Part shown: positions 1-10,400 of the stretch, piece by piece
How the letters are laid out: each line of letters begins with the position of its first letter
Position numbering within the stretch: position 1 is the first letter of the stretch
NCBI GenBank assembly: GCA_019912965.1
Contig: JAIOHM010000215.1
Span: forward strand, 1 to 63,311
Reading direction: 5' to 3'
DNA: 63,311 bases
Source of the DNA: Anaerolineae bacterium
Lineage (GTDB): Bacteria > Chloroflexota > Anaerolineae > Aggregatilineales > Phototrophicaceae
Notes under the pieces: model-generated
The model's database searches: none
The model's input: only the letters and a program-made list of their open reading frames with translations
Told to the model about the DNA's origin: nothing
Program-made: the position numbers and the translations under genes

Positions 1-3000
1 CCCCCGGTTGGCATCCGATTTTTTCATTGGAATGGTCGCCGTCAGAACATGACCACACGAGTCAGCCACTGCTGGATGGAACACATAGCGAGACATCTGG
101 TTTTCCAGTGTTGGGCGAACGCGGACAAAACTTAGCGCTTCGCCACGCCCGCGCCACAGTCGTTCAATACCCTGAAAAGTCGCGCCCCATTCGTTACCCT
201 TCTCACCCAACTGCTGGTAAAATGCCCCACCAGAAACTTCCTCCGGGCAGCGGGCAATAATTGCCTGAGAATCAAACGAGTCAATCAAGCTGCCGGGTTT
301 GGTGTCTTCCTGCTGTATTCGGCCTTCAACATTCAGCGTCCACTTATCACCGCCGCTTGGATGGCTGTAAACACTGAATATCCACGAGTTGTTTTCTGCT
401 GCATTAAGGGCAATCTGTACAACATAAGACTCACCTTCGCGCAAAAAGATCGGTTTTTTATTGTGAATTTCGGTAATCATGAAGGGCAGCGCGCCCACAA
501 CTTCCACTGCCGCAGCCATGCCCATTTCAATGTAAGCGGTGGCTGGAACGATAGCAACACCCTGCACACGGTGGTCATCCAAATACGGCAGATTCCGTAA
601 ACTGATTTCGTTTTCCCAGATGTATAACCCCTGCGCCAGCAGCAACCGCGCACCCAGCAGCGGGTGAAGGGGGGAACCATCCGGCGACTGACGTGTTAGC
701 CTTGTGGGCTGTGGACTGACATCCGCCCAGTAACGCTCCCGCTGGAAGGGATAGGTGGGCAGAGCCACTTTACGGCGCGGATAATCACGATCAAATCCCA
801 CCCAATCGACCCGCACCCCCTCAACATACAACCGCCCCAAACTATCCAGCATTTGTGCCCAATCGTCGCGCCCGCTGCGGAGCGAAGGTAGCCATGTCCC
901 ATAACCAGAAGGCACACATCGCTGTCCCATGCCAATTAACGTTGGACTGGGGCCAATTTCCAGAAACACTGTGAAACCATCCTGCTGCAGGGTTTCGATG
1001 GCACGGGCAAACTGTACGCCCTGTCGCGCATGACGACGCCAGTAGGCAGCATTGGTCACGGCGGCAGTTTCGGCCTGTCCAGTTACATTCGAGATCAATT
1101 TAATACGCGGGGTGCTATATTTCACCTGCGCGGCAGTGCGCTCAAACGAGTCCAGCATAGGTTCGATCAGCGGCGAGTGGAAAGCGTGAGACACATTCAG
1201 TCCACGCGATTTGATCTGCTTCTGCCGGAGATTTTCCAAGACAGTTTCAACCGCTGCCCCCTCGCCGGCGATCACCACATTTTCTGACCCATTGATCGCT
1301 GCTATAGAAACCTGAGCAGCATATGGGGCCACTGCCTCAACAACAGTGGCTTCATCCGCAAAGATAGCCGCCATTTTGCCGCCAGCAGGCAGGTTGCCCA
1401 TCAAACGACCTCGTTCGGCAATCAGTTTTAGACCATCTTCCAGACTGAACACCCCTGCGATACAAGCGGCTACATACTCGCCAACACTGTGTCCCATGAC
1501 CGCCGAGGGCTGCACACCCCACGACATCCACAATTTTGCCAGCGCGTATTCGACCGCGAACAATGCAGGCTGGGTATAAGTCGTTTCATCCAGTGGCGAC
1601 TGACCCGATTCGGGGTACAACACCGAGAGCAACGACACGTCCATGTACGGACGCAAAAGCGCATCACATTCATCCAAAGCCGCGCGGAAAGTTGGCTGAG
1701 TCTGGTAAAGCGTCTGCACCATATTGATGTACTGCGCCCCCTGCCCGGTGAATAGGAAAGCAATTTTCGGCTGACCAGAAGTTACTGATCCACTGGCTAT
1801 CCCGGCGGTATCCTGACCAGCAGCATAAGCAGCTAAACGCTGACGCAGTTCAGGGGTGTTCGCGGCAGTCACAGCCAAACGATGATTGAAACGCGCCCGC
1901 CAAACATTAGCGGTATAGGCTGCATCCGGCAACGGAATTTCAGGATAATCCGCATAACGCTCTGCCAAATCACGCAAAGCCGATTCGCTGCGTGCGGAAA
2001 AGGTCAAAATGTGAGCAGTGCGTTCAACTTCCGGCGCGGGAACCTCACGAGGGGCAACGGCTTCCAACACAATATGCGCGTTCGTTCCGCTGAAACCGAA
2101 ACCGCTAATCCCTGCTATGCGGTGTTCATTAATCGGCTCCCAGGTTGTATTCTCAGTCGGGACAATAACCGGGAAATCCGGCCAGGGAATGCGCGGATTT
2201 GGCTCGTTAAAATACAGATTGCGAGGAATTTCGCCATGCTGCATTGCCAGAACGACTTTCAACACCCCTGCAATACCAGATGCTGACTCTAAATGACCCA
2301 GATTAGTCTTCGCCGCTCCGATGATGAGTGGCAAATCTTTGGGACGATTTTCACCCAATACTACACCGATGGCCTCTACTTCAATCGGATCGCCAATCAG
2401 TGTGCCTGTGCCGTGCGTTTCGATATAACTCACTTCGGCGGGCTGTACCCCCGCATTGGCAAGCGCCGCGCGGAGAACAGCCTGCTGTGCTGGGCCATTG
2501 GGTACCGTCAAGCCGCTGCTGCGTCCATCCTGATTAACCGCCGAACCACGAATCACAGCCAGCACATTGTCGCCACTGGCTACCGCATCGGAAAGCCGCT
2601 TGAGGACAATGATGCCACACCCCTCGCTACGGACAAATCCGTCAGCAGCAGCATCAAAAGTTTTGCAATGCCCATCAGGTGCCATCATGCCCCAACGATT
2701 GAAGCAGATGAAGGCTTCCGGCATCAAAATCGAATTTACCCCGCCCGCCAGCGCCATATTGCATTCGTTATTCCGCAAACTCTGGCAAGCTAAATGAATT
2801 GCGACCAACGAGGAGGAACAAGCGGTATCAATCGCCATACATGGGCCATTCAACCCAAGTGTATAGGCCAAACGACCTGGAGCAGCATTAAGCGCACTTC
2901 CGGTCGCCGTATACACATCCATCTGTTCCGGGCCACCCATTCTAAGCAATTGGGCATAATCGTTGGTAGAAATACCGACGAAAACCCCGGTCAGGCTGCC

Positions 3001-3432
3001 GGTCAATTGATCGGGAGGCTGCCCTGCATTTTCCAGCGCCTCCCACCCCACTTCCAGCACCATGCGCTGCTGCGGGTCAAGCGAAGTGGCTTCACGGGGT
3101 GAAATCCCAAAAAATGCCGGGTCAAATTGATCCACATCATCCAGAAAACCACCGTACCAGGTTTCTGGTGCATCGTCCAAATCGGAATAGGTATTAATGA
3201 TACGGCGTTCGGGTGGCAGTCCGCGCACAGCATCTACGCCATCTCGCAGCAACTGCCAGTATGCATCCGGGCTGTTCGCGCCACCGGGTAACCGGCAGCC
3301 CATGCCAACGATGGCAATGGGCTCCGTCCGGGCACCTTCAATCGCGTCCAGTTTGGCCTGCATTTCATCCAGTGCCACCAGCGCATTTTTGAGGAGCTGT
3401 TTACGGTCAACCTGTTCTGGTGTCGAAGTCAT
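1..3432 (-). CDS. Type I modular PKS 'A', KS-AT-DH..., partial at window edge
   Basis: This is the N-terminal 1144 residues of a single-module polyketide synthase; the gene continues past the left edge. The start is ATG at 3432, preceded by an in-frame TAG and by AGGGGG about seven bases upstream. A helical docking segment (about 1-36) leads into the KS (about 37-460; active Cys205 in DTACSSS, EthHGTGT and NLGH histidine motifs). The AT follows (about 550-840; Ser649 in GHSVG, HAFH specificity motif, which predicts malonyl-CoA). The DH has the HxxxGxxxxP motif at His954 and Asp1124 in its second hot-dog fold, so it looks active. KR, ER, ACP or a terminal thioesterase may lie outside the window. 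It is separated from the DMT transporter gene upstream by 93 bases, the second-largest gap within the PKS genes. Domain identity is certain; the module's full composition is unknown. Confidence 0.97.
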   Translation of the reverse strand, partial: MTSTPEQVDRKQLLKNALVALDEMQAKLDAIEGARTEPIAIVGMGCRLPGGANSPDAYWQLLRDGVDAVRGLPPERRIINTYSDLDDAPETWYGGFLDDVDQFDPAFFGISPREATSLDPQQRMVLEVGWEALENAGQPPDQLTGSLTGVFVGISTNDYAQLLRMGGPEQMDVYTATGSALNAAPGRLAYTLGLNGPCMAIDTACSSSLVAIHLACQSLRNNECNMALAGGVNSILMPEAFICFNRWGMMAPDGHCKTFDAAADGFVRSEGCGIIVLKRLSDAVASGDNVLAVIRGSAVNQDGRSSGLTVPNGPAQQAVLRAALANAGVQPAEVSYIETHGTGTLIGDPIEVEAIGVVLGENRPKDLPLIIGAAKTNLGHLESASGIAGVLKVVLAMQHGEIPRNLYFNEPNPRIPWPDFPVIVPTENTTWEPINEHRIAGISGFGFSGTNAHIVLEAVAPREVPAPEVERTAHILTFSARSESALRDLAERYADYPEIPLPDAAYTANVWRARFNHRLAVTAANTPELRQRLAAYAAGQDTAGIASGSVTSGQPKIAFLFTGQGAQYINMVQTLYQTQPTFRAALDECDALLRPYMDVSLLSVLYPESGQSPLDETTYTQPALFAVEYALAKLWMSWGVQPSAVMGHSVGEYVAACIAGVFSLEDGLKLIAERGRLMGNLPAGGKMAAIFADEATVVEAVAPYAAQVSIAAINGSENVVIAGEGAAVETVLENLRQKQIKSRGLNVSHAFHSPLIEPMLDSFERTAAQVKYSTPRIKLISNVTGQAETAAVTNAAYWRRHARQGVQFARAIETLQQDGFTVFLEIGPSPTLIGMGQRCVPSGYGTWLPSLRSGRDDWAQMLDSLGRLYVEGVRVDWVGFDRDYPRRKVALPTYPFQRERYWADVSPQPTRLTRQSPDGSPLHPLLGARLLLAQGLYIWENEISLRNLPYLDDHRVQGVAIVPATAYIEMGMAAAVEVVGALPFMITEIHNKKPIFLREGESYVVQIALNAAENNSWIFSVYSHPSGGDKWTLNVEGRIQQEDTKPGSLIDSFDSQAIIARCPEEVSGGAFYQQLGEKGNEWGATFQGIERLWRGRGEALSFVRVRPTLENQMSRYVFHPAVADSCGHVLTATIPMKKSDANRG

Positions 3433-3525
3433 CTAAGATCCCCCTGTCATGCGGCTGACATCATTGAAACCGCCTGACCTAACAAACGCCCAAATTATGA
3501 AAGTTGTATTGGAATGATTTTACCC

Positions 3526-4422
3526 CTAGCCGGGGGTTGCCAAAAGTTGCGCCTGCGGATGACGTGTGTCTGTGTAAAGCAGGTAAAGCCCTGCGCCGAT
3601 GATAATAGGCAAACTCAGGAGCAGTGAACCTGCGGGCGATTCGTGTAGCAGCAAAAAGCTGAACAGTGCCCCCCAAATGGGTTCGATATAAATAAATGGA
3701 GCCAGTACCGAGGCTGGAGCAGCTTCATAGGCTTTGTCGATCATGTACAATCCAAAGTAACCTATAATGCCAATGACAATCATCGGAATCGCCGTATTCA
3801 AATCCAGCGGCGCCCAGAACAGAGGGGCTAGAAAACTCAGCACCACCCACACTCCAAAGGCCGTATAAAACAGATTGGCAAAGGTGTTTTCGGTACGCAG
3901 GGCACGCGTTAGTACCCGATACAGGCTAAAGCAAAAGGCCATCCCAAACGGCAGCAGTGCTTGCAAGCTCAAAACGCCCCGGTCGGGATGCAGCATAATC
4001 AGCACGCCAGCAAAGGCCACCAGCGCTGCAATCCAGCGGTTGAGGCGAACCCGTTCACCCAGTATCAGCACCGCCAGTCCCATAACCATCAACGGTGAAA
4101 GCCAGAATACTGAATACAAATCCTTGCTCGGCATATGGTTAAAAATAGCCGTGATGTAAAAAAATGGCATTCCCACCATCAGCAGCGACCGGAAGATTTG
4201 TAACCGGAGACGATTGGTACGAACCAACTGAGTCTTATAACGTGGCCCAAGCGCCACAAACATAAACAGCAGATGCGCCCCATACCGTACCCAGATGGTC
4301 TGGTAGGGCGAATGATCGGAGATGAAGTACAACCCTAACGCCTCTATCAACGCCCATACACAGCTAGAAGCTACAATCATAAACACGCCATAAAAGTAGC
4401 GGGGTTGTTCGCTATGACTCAT
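3526..4422 (-). CDS. EamA/DMT-superfamily transporter inside the PKS operon
   Basis: A 298-residue hydrophobic protein with about ten predicted membrane helices, arranged as two EamA-like repeats; the first begins near residue 11 and the second near residue 150 (motif GMAFCFSLYRVLTRAL). Length and topology are typical of the drug/metabolite transporter superfamily. Its ATG overlaps the TGA of PKS B (ATGA), so it should be translationally coupled to B and made with the synthase. Placement between two PKS genes suggests export of the polyketide or of a precursor, but DMT proteins carry very diverse small molecules, so the substrate is inference only. The next gene, PKS A, begins 93 bases downstream and has its own good ribosome binding site. 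Confidence 0.9.
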   Translation of the reverse strand: MSHSEQPRYFYGVFMIVASSCVWALIEALGLYFISDHSPYQTIWVRYGAHLLFMFVALGPRYKTQLVRTNRLRLQIFRSLLMVGMPFFYITAIFNHMPSKDLYSVFWLSPLMVMGLAVLILGERVRLNRWIAALVAFAGVLIMLHPDRGVLSLQALLPFGMAFCFSLYRVLTRALRTENTFANLFYTAFGVWVVLSFLAPLFWAPLDLNTAIPMIVIGIIGYFGLYMIDKAYEAAPASVLAPFIYIEPIWGALFSFLLLHESPAGSLLLSLPIIIGAGLYLLYTDTRHPQAQLLATPG

Positions 4423-7400
4423 TTACGTCCTAACTTCTTGGCGAGCAAATCAGCCAGTTCGTCTTCCGAAAAATCATCAATATCATCTGGGAGCGATTCA
4501 GCAACAGACATGGCAGCGGCAACTTCCGCAATTGATGGCACAGGTTCGGCAGTTTTCAACGCTGCGATATTGCCTTCCAGATATCCTGCCAGATCAGCCA
4601 CTGTTGGATAATTGAAGGTTAGAGTTGAAGGAAGCGATTGCCCAACCCCGGCTTCCAGACGGCTTTTGAGTTCAACTGACATAAGCGAGTCCATACCCAT
4701 GTCAAATAAACCCTGATGAATGTCAACCGAATCGGTCTGTTCGACCCGCAGAACACGAGCTGCCTCTGCCTGCACAAAGTCAGTCAGAATGACGCGGCGG
4801 GCTTCTGGTTCAGCAATTTTCAACTGTACCAACAACTCAGACTCGCCTTTTGGTGCAGAAACCATCTGCGCGATTTTTACCCGCTTGCGGTTGGTAACCT
4901 GTTCCAGAAGCGGGCGAGCGCGGCGGGCCTCATAAACTGCTTTCAACCCGTCCCAATCTACCGCCGCAACTACCATTTGCGCCCGTTCGGAACCGAACAA
5001 ATCACCCATCACATTGAGCGCCACCTCAGTAGGCATCTGACTCAAACCAGATTGTGCAACTTCTTGTTGTTCAGCAGTCGAAGCGACACGCATGACTTCC
5101 CATGTACCCCAGTTGATGCTGAGTGCGGGTAAACCCAGGCCATGCCGATAGTGAGCAAATGCGTCCAGAAATGTGTTAGCCGCCGCATAATGCCCCAACA
5201 GCTTTGACCCCCACAGGGCGGTTGTAGACGAGAACAGGATGAAGAAATCCAGTTCCAAAGTACGTGTAAGTTGGTGCAAAATCCATGTTCCGGCGATCTT
5301 CGGACGGAACTGCGACCGCAAATCATCCCCATTCATTTCACCAATAGTCGCATTGCTCAAATCCGCCGCCGCATGGATCACACCACGCAGAGATGGCAGT
5401 GTATTCCCAAATTGCGCGAATAAATTGGACATTTGGGCTTCAATGGCGCTATCAGCAGCAATCACAGTTACCTGTGCGCCTAATTCTTCAATCGCTTCGA
5501 CAGCGGCGGTCTGCTGTGCAGCACGGCTTTCAGGGTCAATTTGCGGCCATTCTTCGCGCGGGGGAAGACCTTTGCGGCCTAAAAGCACCAGATGCCCTGC
5601 TCCATGTTCAGCCATCCAGCGGGCAACCTGCAACCCCAAACCGCCCAAGCCACCCGTTATCAGGTAAGCGGCATCAGAACGCAGGAATACAGGGTGATGT
5701 GTGGTCGTCGTTCGTACCAACCGCGCCACTTGTCTTCCAGCCCCACGATAAGCAATCTGATCTTCACCATCAGGATGCAAAATTTCGGTTAGTAGCGAAT
5801 CAGCCTGTACACTGCTGGGCGCCTCCAGTTCGATCAGCCCGCCCCATACTTCAGGATGTTCCAGAGCAATCACACGCCCCAAACCCCACAAAGGTGACTG
5901 TGCCACATCCAAATCTGAGGTGCCGCCTGTCACTAACCAGAGGGCGGGCAAAGCTGATTTATCCCCAAGCAGCAGCGATTGGGTTATGAACAGCACACTC
6001 TCGCAGTTGCGGACGCTGGCCTCAAATAAATCATCTGCCGCAAGGTCATCTGCTGTTAGCAGATTCAGACCCCACAAATAGACAACACCACGAAGTGGAA
6101 GGTTATTTAGCATACCAACTTCATCCAGTAAGTGAATGAAATCCGGGCGACTGGCTGGATCAATTTGCCAGGAAGTCGCTCCAATGCGTTGATAGCTATC
6201 TCCTATTGTAACCACTAGTGTCGACTCACCCCGCTGGCTTAGTGCGTTCGCCAGTGCCGCACCCTGCCCGAAAGTGTTATCCGCAAAAATCAACCATTTA
6301 CCCGGCTGTTCAGATTGAGCAACAGCAACTTCTGCCAATGGTGTGCGGGCAGCAATAATCGTCTGTCCATTCAGCACACCCTGTTCCCCAACTCCGGGAA
6401 TGGAATGAGCATCCGCAAAGTCTTCAGCAGATAACAATCCCAACCAGTTATCGGGCGTCAACAGCGGGTAGGTTGGGCGCAAATCGGTATCGGTGAATTT
6501 CCACCAGCCTTCGGTCAACCCAAAGGTCAAATCCACCCAACGCTCTGGCGCAGTGTTTTCCAGCAACAGCAACAAGCCGCCGGGTGCAAGCAACCTTTTC
6601 ACATTGACCAGTGTTCGGCGCAGATCGGCGGTTGCATGCAGCACATTGGCCGCTATGATGACATCAAAAGCATGAGGCATAAAGCCCTGTCCTGCCGGGT
6701 CACGTTCGATGTCGAGCAATTGCGTCCTCAGGAAAGAATAGGTGGCAAACTTTTCCTCAGCCTTCGCCATAAACAATGGCGACAGATCGGTAAAAACATA
6801 CTCGGTTCGGTCAGACGGCAGTTGAGGCAACACTGAGGCAGTGGTTGCACCAGTGCCCGCGCCAATTTCCAGTACACGCAGCGGGCGGTCAGAGGGCAGT
6901 TTTTTAATCACCGCTCCAACCAAATCGCCAACAACGGGGTTATAAGCCCGCGCAAAGGGAGCATCCTGATACAACGGTTCGGTCAGTGCCATTGAGCCAT
7001 TTGGGAACAACAATCCTAAGGGATCACGCTTGCCCTGCAAAATCTCGCCCAGATGCGGCCCACACTGGCTCAAAATATTGATTTCCGCGCTGAAAGCTGG
7101 ATACTGCTCAACCAGCATTTTGAGATGTTCATCCGCATCCAGTTCGGGCAAAGTTTGAACAACTTCCCAAGTATTGCCTGCCGGACGGATAATGGATTCC
7201 TGCGAAAGGATTCCCAACAAGCGTCCCAATAAACGGCGATGCTGGTCTATAATCTTTAGCGAATCAGGGAGAATCCGATTCCCGGCATGAAAGGCCACAC
7301 CCAGCGATTCCAGAGCACGAACGGCATACACCGCACATACCGCATCTAACTCGGCGCTCAGTTCAGCGTATAAATGCAGTGCATTCTCGTCTGCTCGACG

Positions 7401-10400
7401 CAAAAGATTATCCACGCCTGCCGAAGCTATAGACGCCAAATCTGGAATGAAGTCAGCAGTGCGCGGCGTAAACTGCTGATTTGGATGTGCTTTTGGCTGC
7501 CACTGAACTTCGTAGAACCAGTCGTCATTCTGTTGACGAGTAGCCTGTAGAAGTGCTTCACGACCCGCACGTTTCAACTGCAATCCAGCAGCTTCGGCAA
7601 TCAATACTCCGTTATCATCAAACAGCAGAATATCGCCACCGAAAGTTTCTTGCGTCGCGCCACCCGAAGAAAGCCGGGTATACGCCCACAATTTAGCTGG
7701 AGGTTGTTGATATAACCGGAATGAATCAATGCCGATCAGTAAATAAGCAATTTCCAGATCATTCTGTGCCAGCGGCGCGCCAACCAGATGGAAACATGCG
7801 TCCAGAAAAGCAGGATGAATGCCGTAATCATTGGCTTCGCGCAGCAGGGCTTCTGGCAGTTCAATGCGCCCTAATGCTTCACCATCACGCCGCCACAAGT
7901 GACTAATCCCCTGAAAACTCCTCCCAAATTCGAGGCCGAGTTCAAACACCCGCGCGTAATAATCACTACCTGCGATTTCTTCTTCACACCGTGCTTGAAT
8001 ATCCCCAACATGCTGATCAAACTGACGTAATTCCGGCTGTACGAAAGCGATACTACCAGTAACATGCAGTTTCCAGTCGTCATCGTCTTTGCCCCGGCTG
8101 ACCACCTGAAAAGCCGCGCGATCACTTTCCGGCAGCGACAGGATAATCTGCACTGTGTTCGCGCCTTCTTCCGGCAAGATCAGGGCTTCATAAATAGCGA
8201 AGTTCTCGACGCTATAGAGATGCTGGTCACCAAAGGCTTCTTGCGCTGCGGCCTGCGCCATTTCGATGTAGGCAGGTGATGGCAAAATGACTACACCGAA
8301 AATGCGATGATGACTGAGAAACGCCGGATTTTCGGCATTCAGATGAGTCTCGAAAACAATCTCTTTGAGCGAAGGCGATTCCAGCCGTGTCCCCAGCAGT
8401 GGATGCAAAGCACCCTCCGCATCTTGCCGACGCGGGGAAACCTTGATCCAATAACGTTCGCGCTGGAAAGGATAAGTAGGCAGCATCAATTTGTGACGCG
8501 AATAGGGCTGGTCAAAAGCACGCCAATCAACCGCCCCGCCGTTAACATACAACCGCCCCAAGCTTTGCAGAATTTGTTCCCAATCGGACGTTTTTTCGCG
8601 TAAAGATGGAAGCCATACGCCAGCATCATCCCCAATCACGCGCTGCCCCATACCGATCAATGTAGGGTTCGGGCCAATTTCGACGAAAACCCGCGCACCG
8701 TTTTCCTGAACACTGGTGATTGCATCTGCAAAACGCACAGCATGACGGATATGACGCCGCCAATAAGCCGCACTGCCTACTTCATCGCCCGCTACCAGCT
8801 TACCTGTGAGGCAGGAAACCAGACCAATTTCTGGCTGATGATATTCTATGGTGGATGCAATCTGCTCAAATTCGTTCAGCATCGGGTCGAGCATTGGGGA
8901 ATGTGATGCCTGTGCGACCGCCAGTTTACGCGATTTAATACCCTGCGCTTTGAGACTTTCCAGCACAGCTGCCAGTTCGGTTTTCGCGCCGGAAATGACC
9001 ACACTACCCGGCCCGTTAATGACCGCGACTGAAACGCGAGTCGGATAAGGCTTAACAGCTTCAAGTGCTGTGGCTTCGTCGGTGAAAACCGCCCACATTT
9101 CGCCCGCTTCTGGTAGGCTGTTCATCAAACGCCCACGTGCCGCCACCAGTTTGACACCATCTGCCAGACTGAATACTCCAGCAATAACCGCTGCTGCGTA
9201 CTCGCCCAGACTATGCCCCATGACTAAGGCAGGTTTTACACCCCAGGACAGCCACAACTGTGCCAGCGCATATTGCAAAGCAAACAAGGCTGGCTGGGCG
9301 TAAGCCATATTGTCCAGCATTGAGCCATCAGCGTCGTCTGCCGTGAACATAATCTGACCAAGCGGTACATCCAAATAGTTATGGAACAATGCGTCGCACT
9401 GGTCAAATGCCTCGCGGAAAACAGGCTGCATCTCATAGAGCGTTCGCCCCATATCGACATACTGTGATCCATGCCCGGTGAACAGGAATGCCACTTCTGG
9501 AGGATTAGCATCCTGAAAATGTCCGCTGATTACCCCATCTGGCTCCGCACCAGATACGAATGCGTCCAAACGTGCAGCTAATGCCTGCGTATTTTCCGCT
9601 AATACCGATAAGCGGTACGGGAAAAGCGAACGCCCATTGTTCACTGTAAAGGCAACGTCAGCCACAGATACATCAGCATTAGTAAGCAACGCATCATGGA
9701 AACGCGCGGCCAATTCATGGAGCGCATTTTCGCTGCGGGCAGAAAGCGCCAGAATGTGATTAGAGCGCTCAACCTGTGCCTCGGTTGGTTCTGTTGCTGG
9801 GGCAGTTTCCAGAATAATGTGACCGTTTGTTCCGCTGAAACCAAACGAACTGACGCCTGCGATACGACGTTCATGTGTCCACGAGGTCAACGTTTGGGTC
9901 ATACTGATGGGTAATTCTTCCCACGGAATGAGCGGATTCGGTTGATGCAAGTGCAGCAGCGGCGGAATTTCACCATGCTGCAACATCAGTACGGTTTTGA
10001 TGAGGCCACCAATGCCCGCGGCTGCTTCCATATGACCGACATTGGCTTTTAACGAGCCGATCAGCAGTGGATTATCTGTCGAATGACCTTTGCCAAGTGC
10101 GCCACCGAGTGCCTGCACCTCAATCGGATCGCCCAAAGATGTCCCAGTGCCATGCGTTTCAATGTAACTGATATCTTCTGGCTGCAATCCGGCATTTTCC
10201 AGCGCCGCCCGGATAACGGCCACCTGTGATGGCCCGTTAGGCGCCGTCAAACCGTTGCTGCGTCCATCCTGATTAATAGCCGAACCACGAATAATCGCCA
10301 ATACATTATCGCCATCGGCAACCGCATCCGAGAGCCGCTTGAGCACTACCACACCGCAGCCTTCACTACGAACGAATCCATCCGCCGCCGCGTCAAAGGC

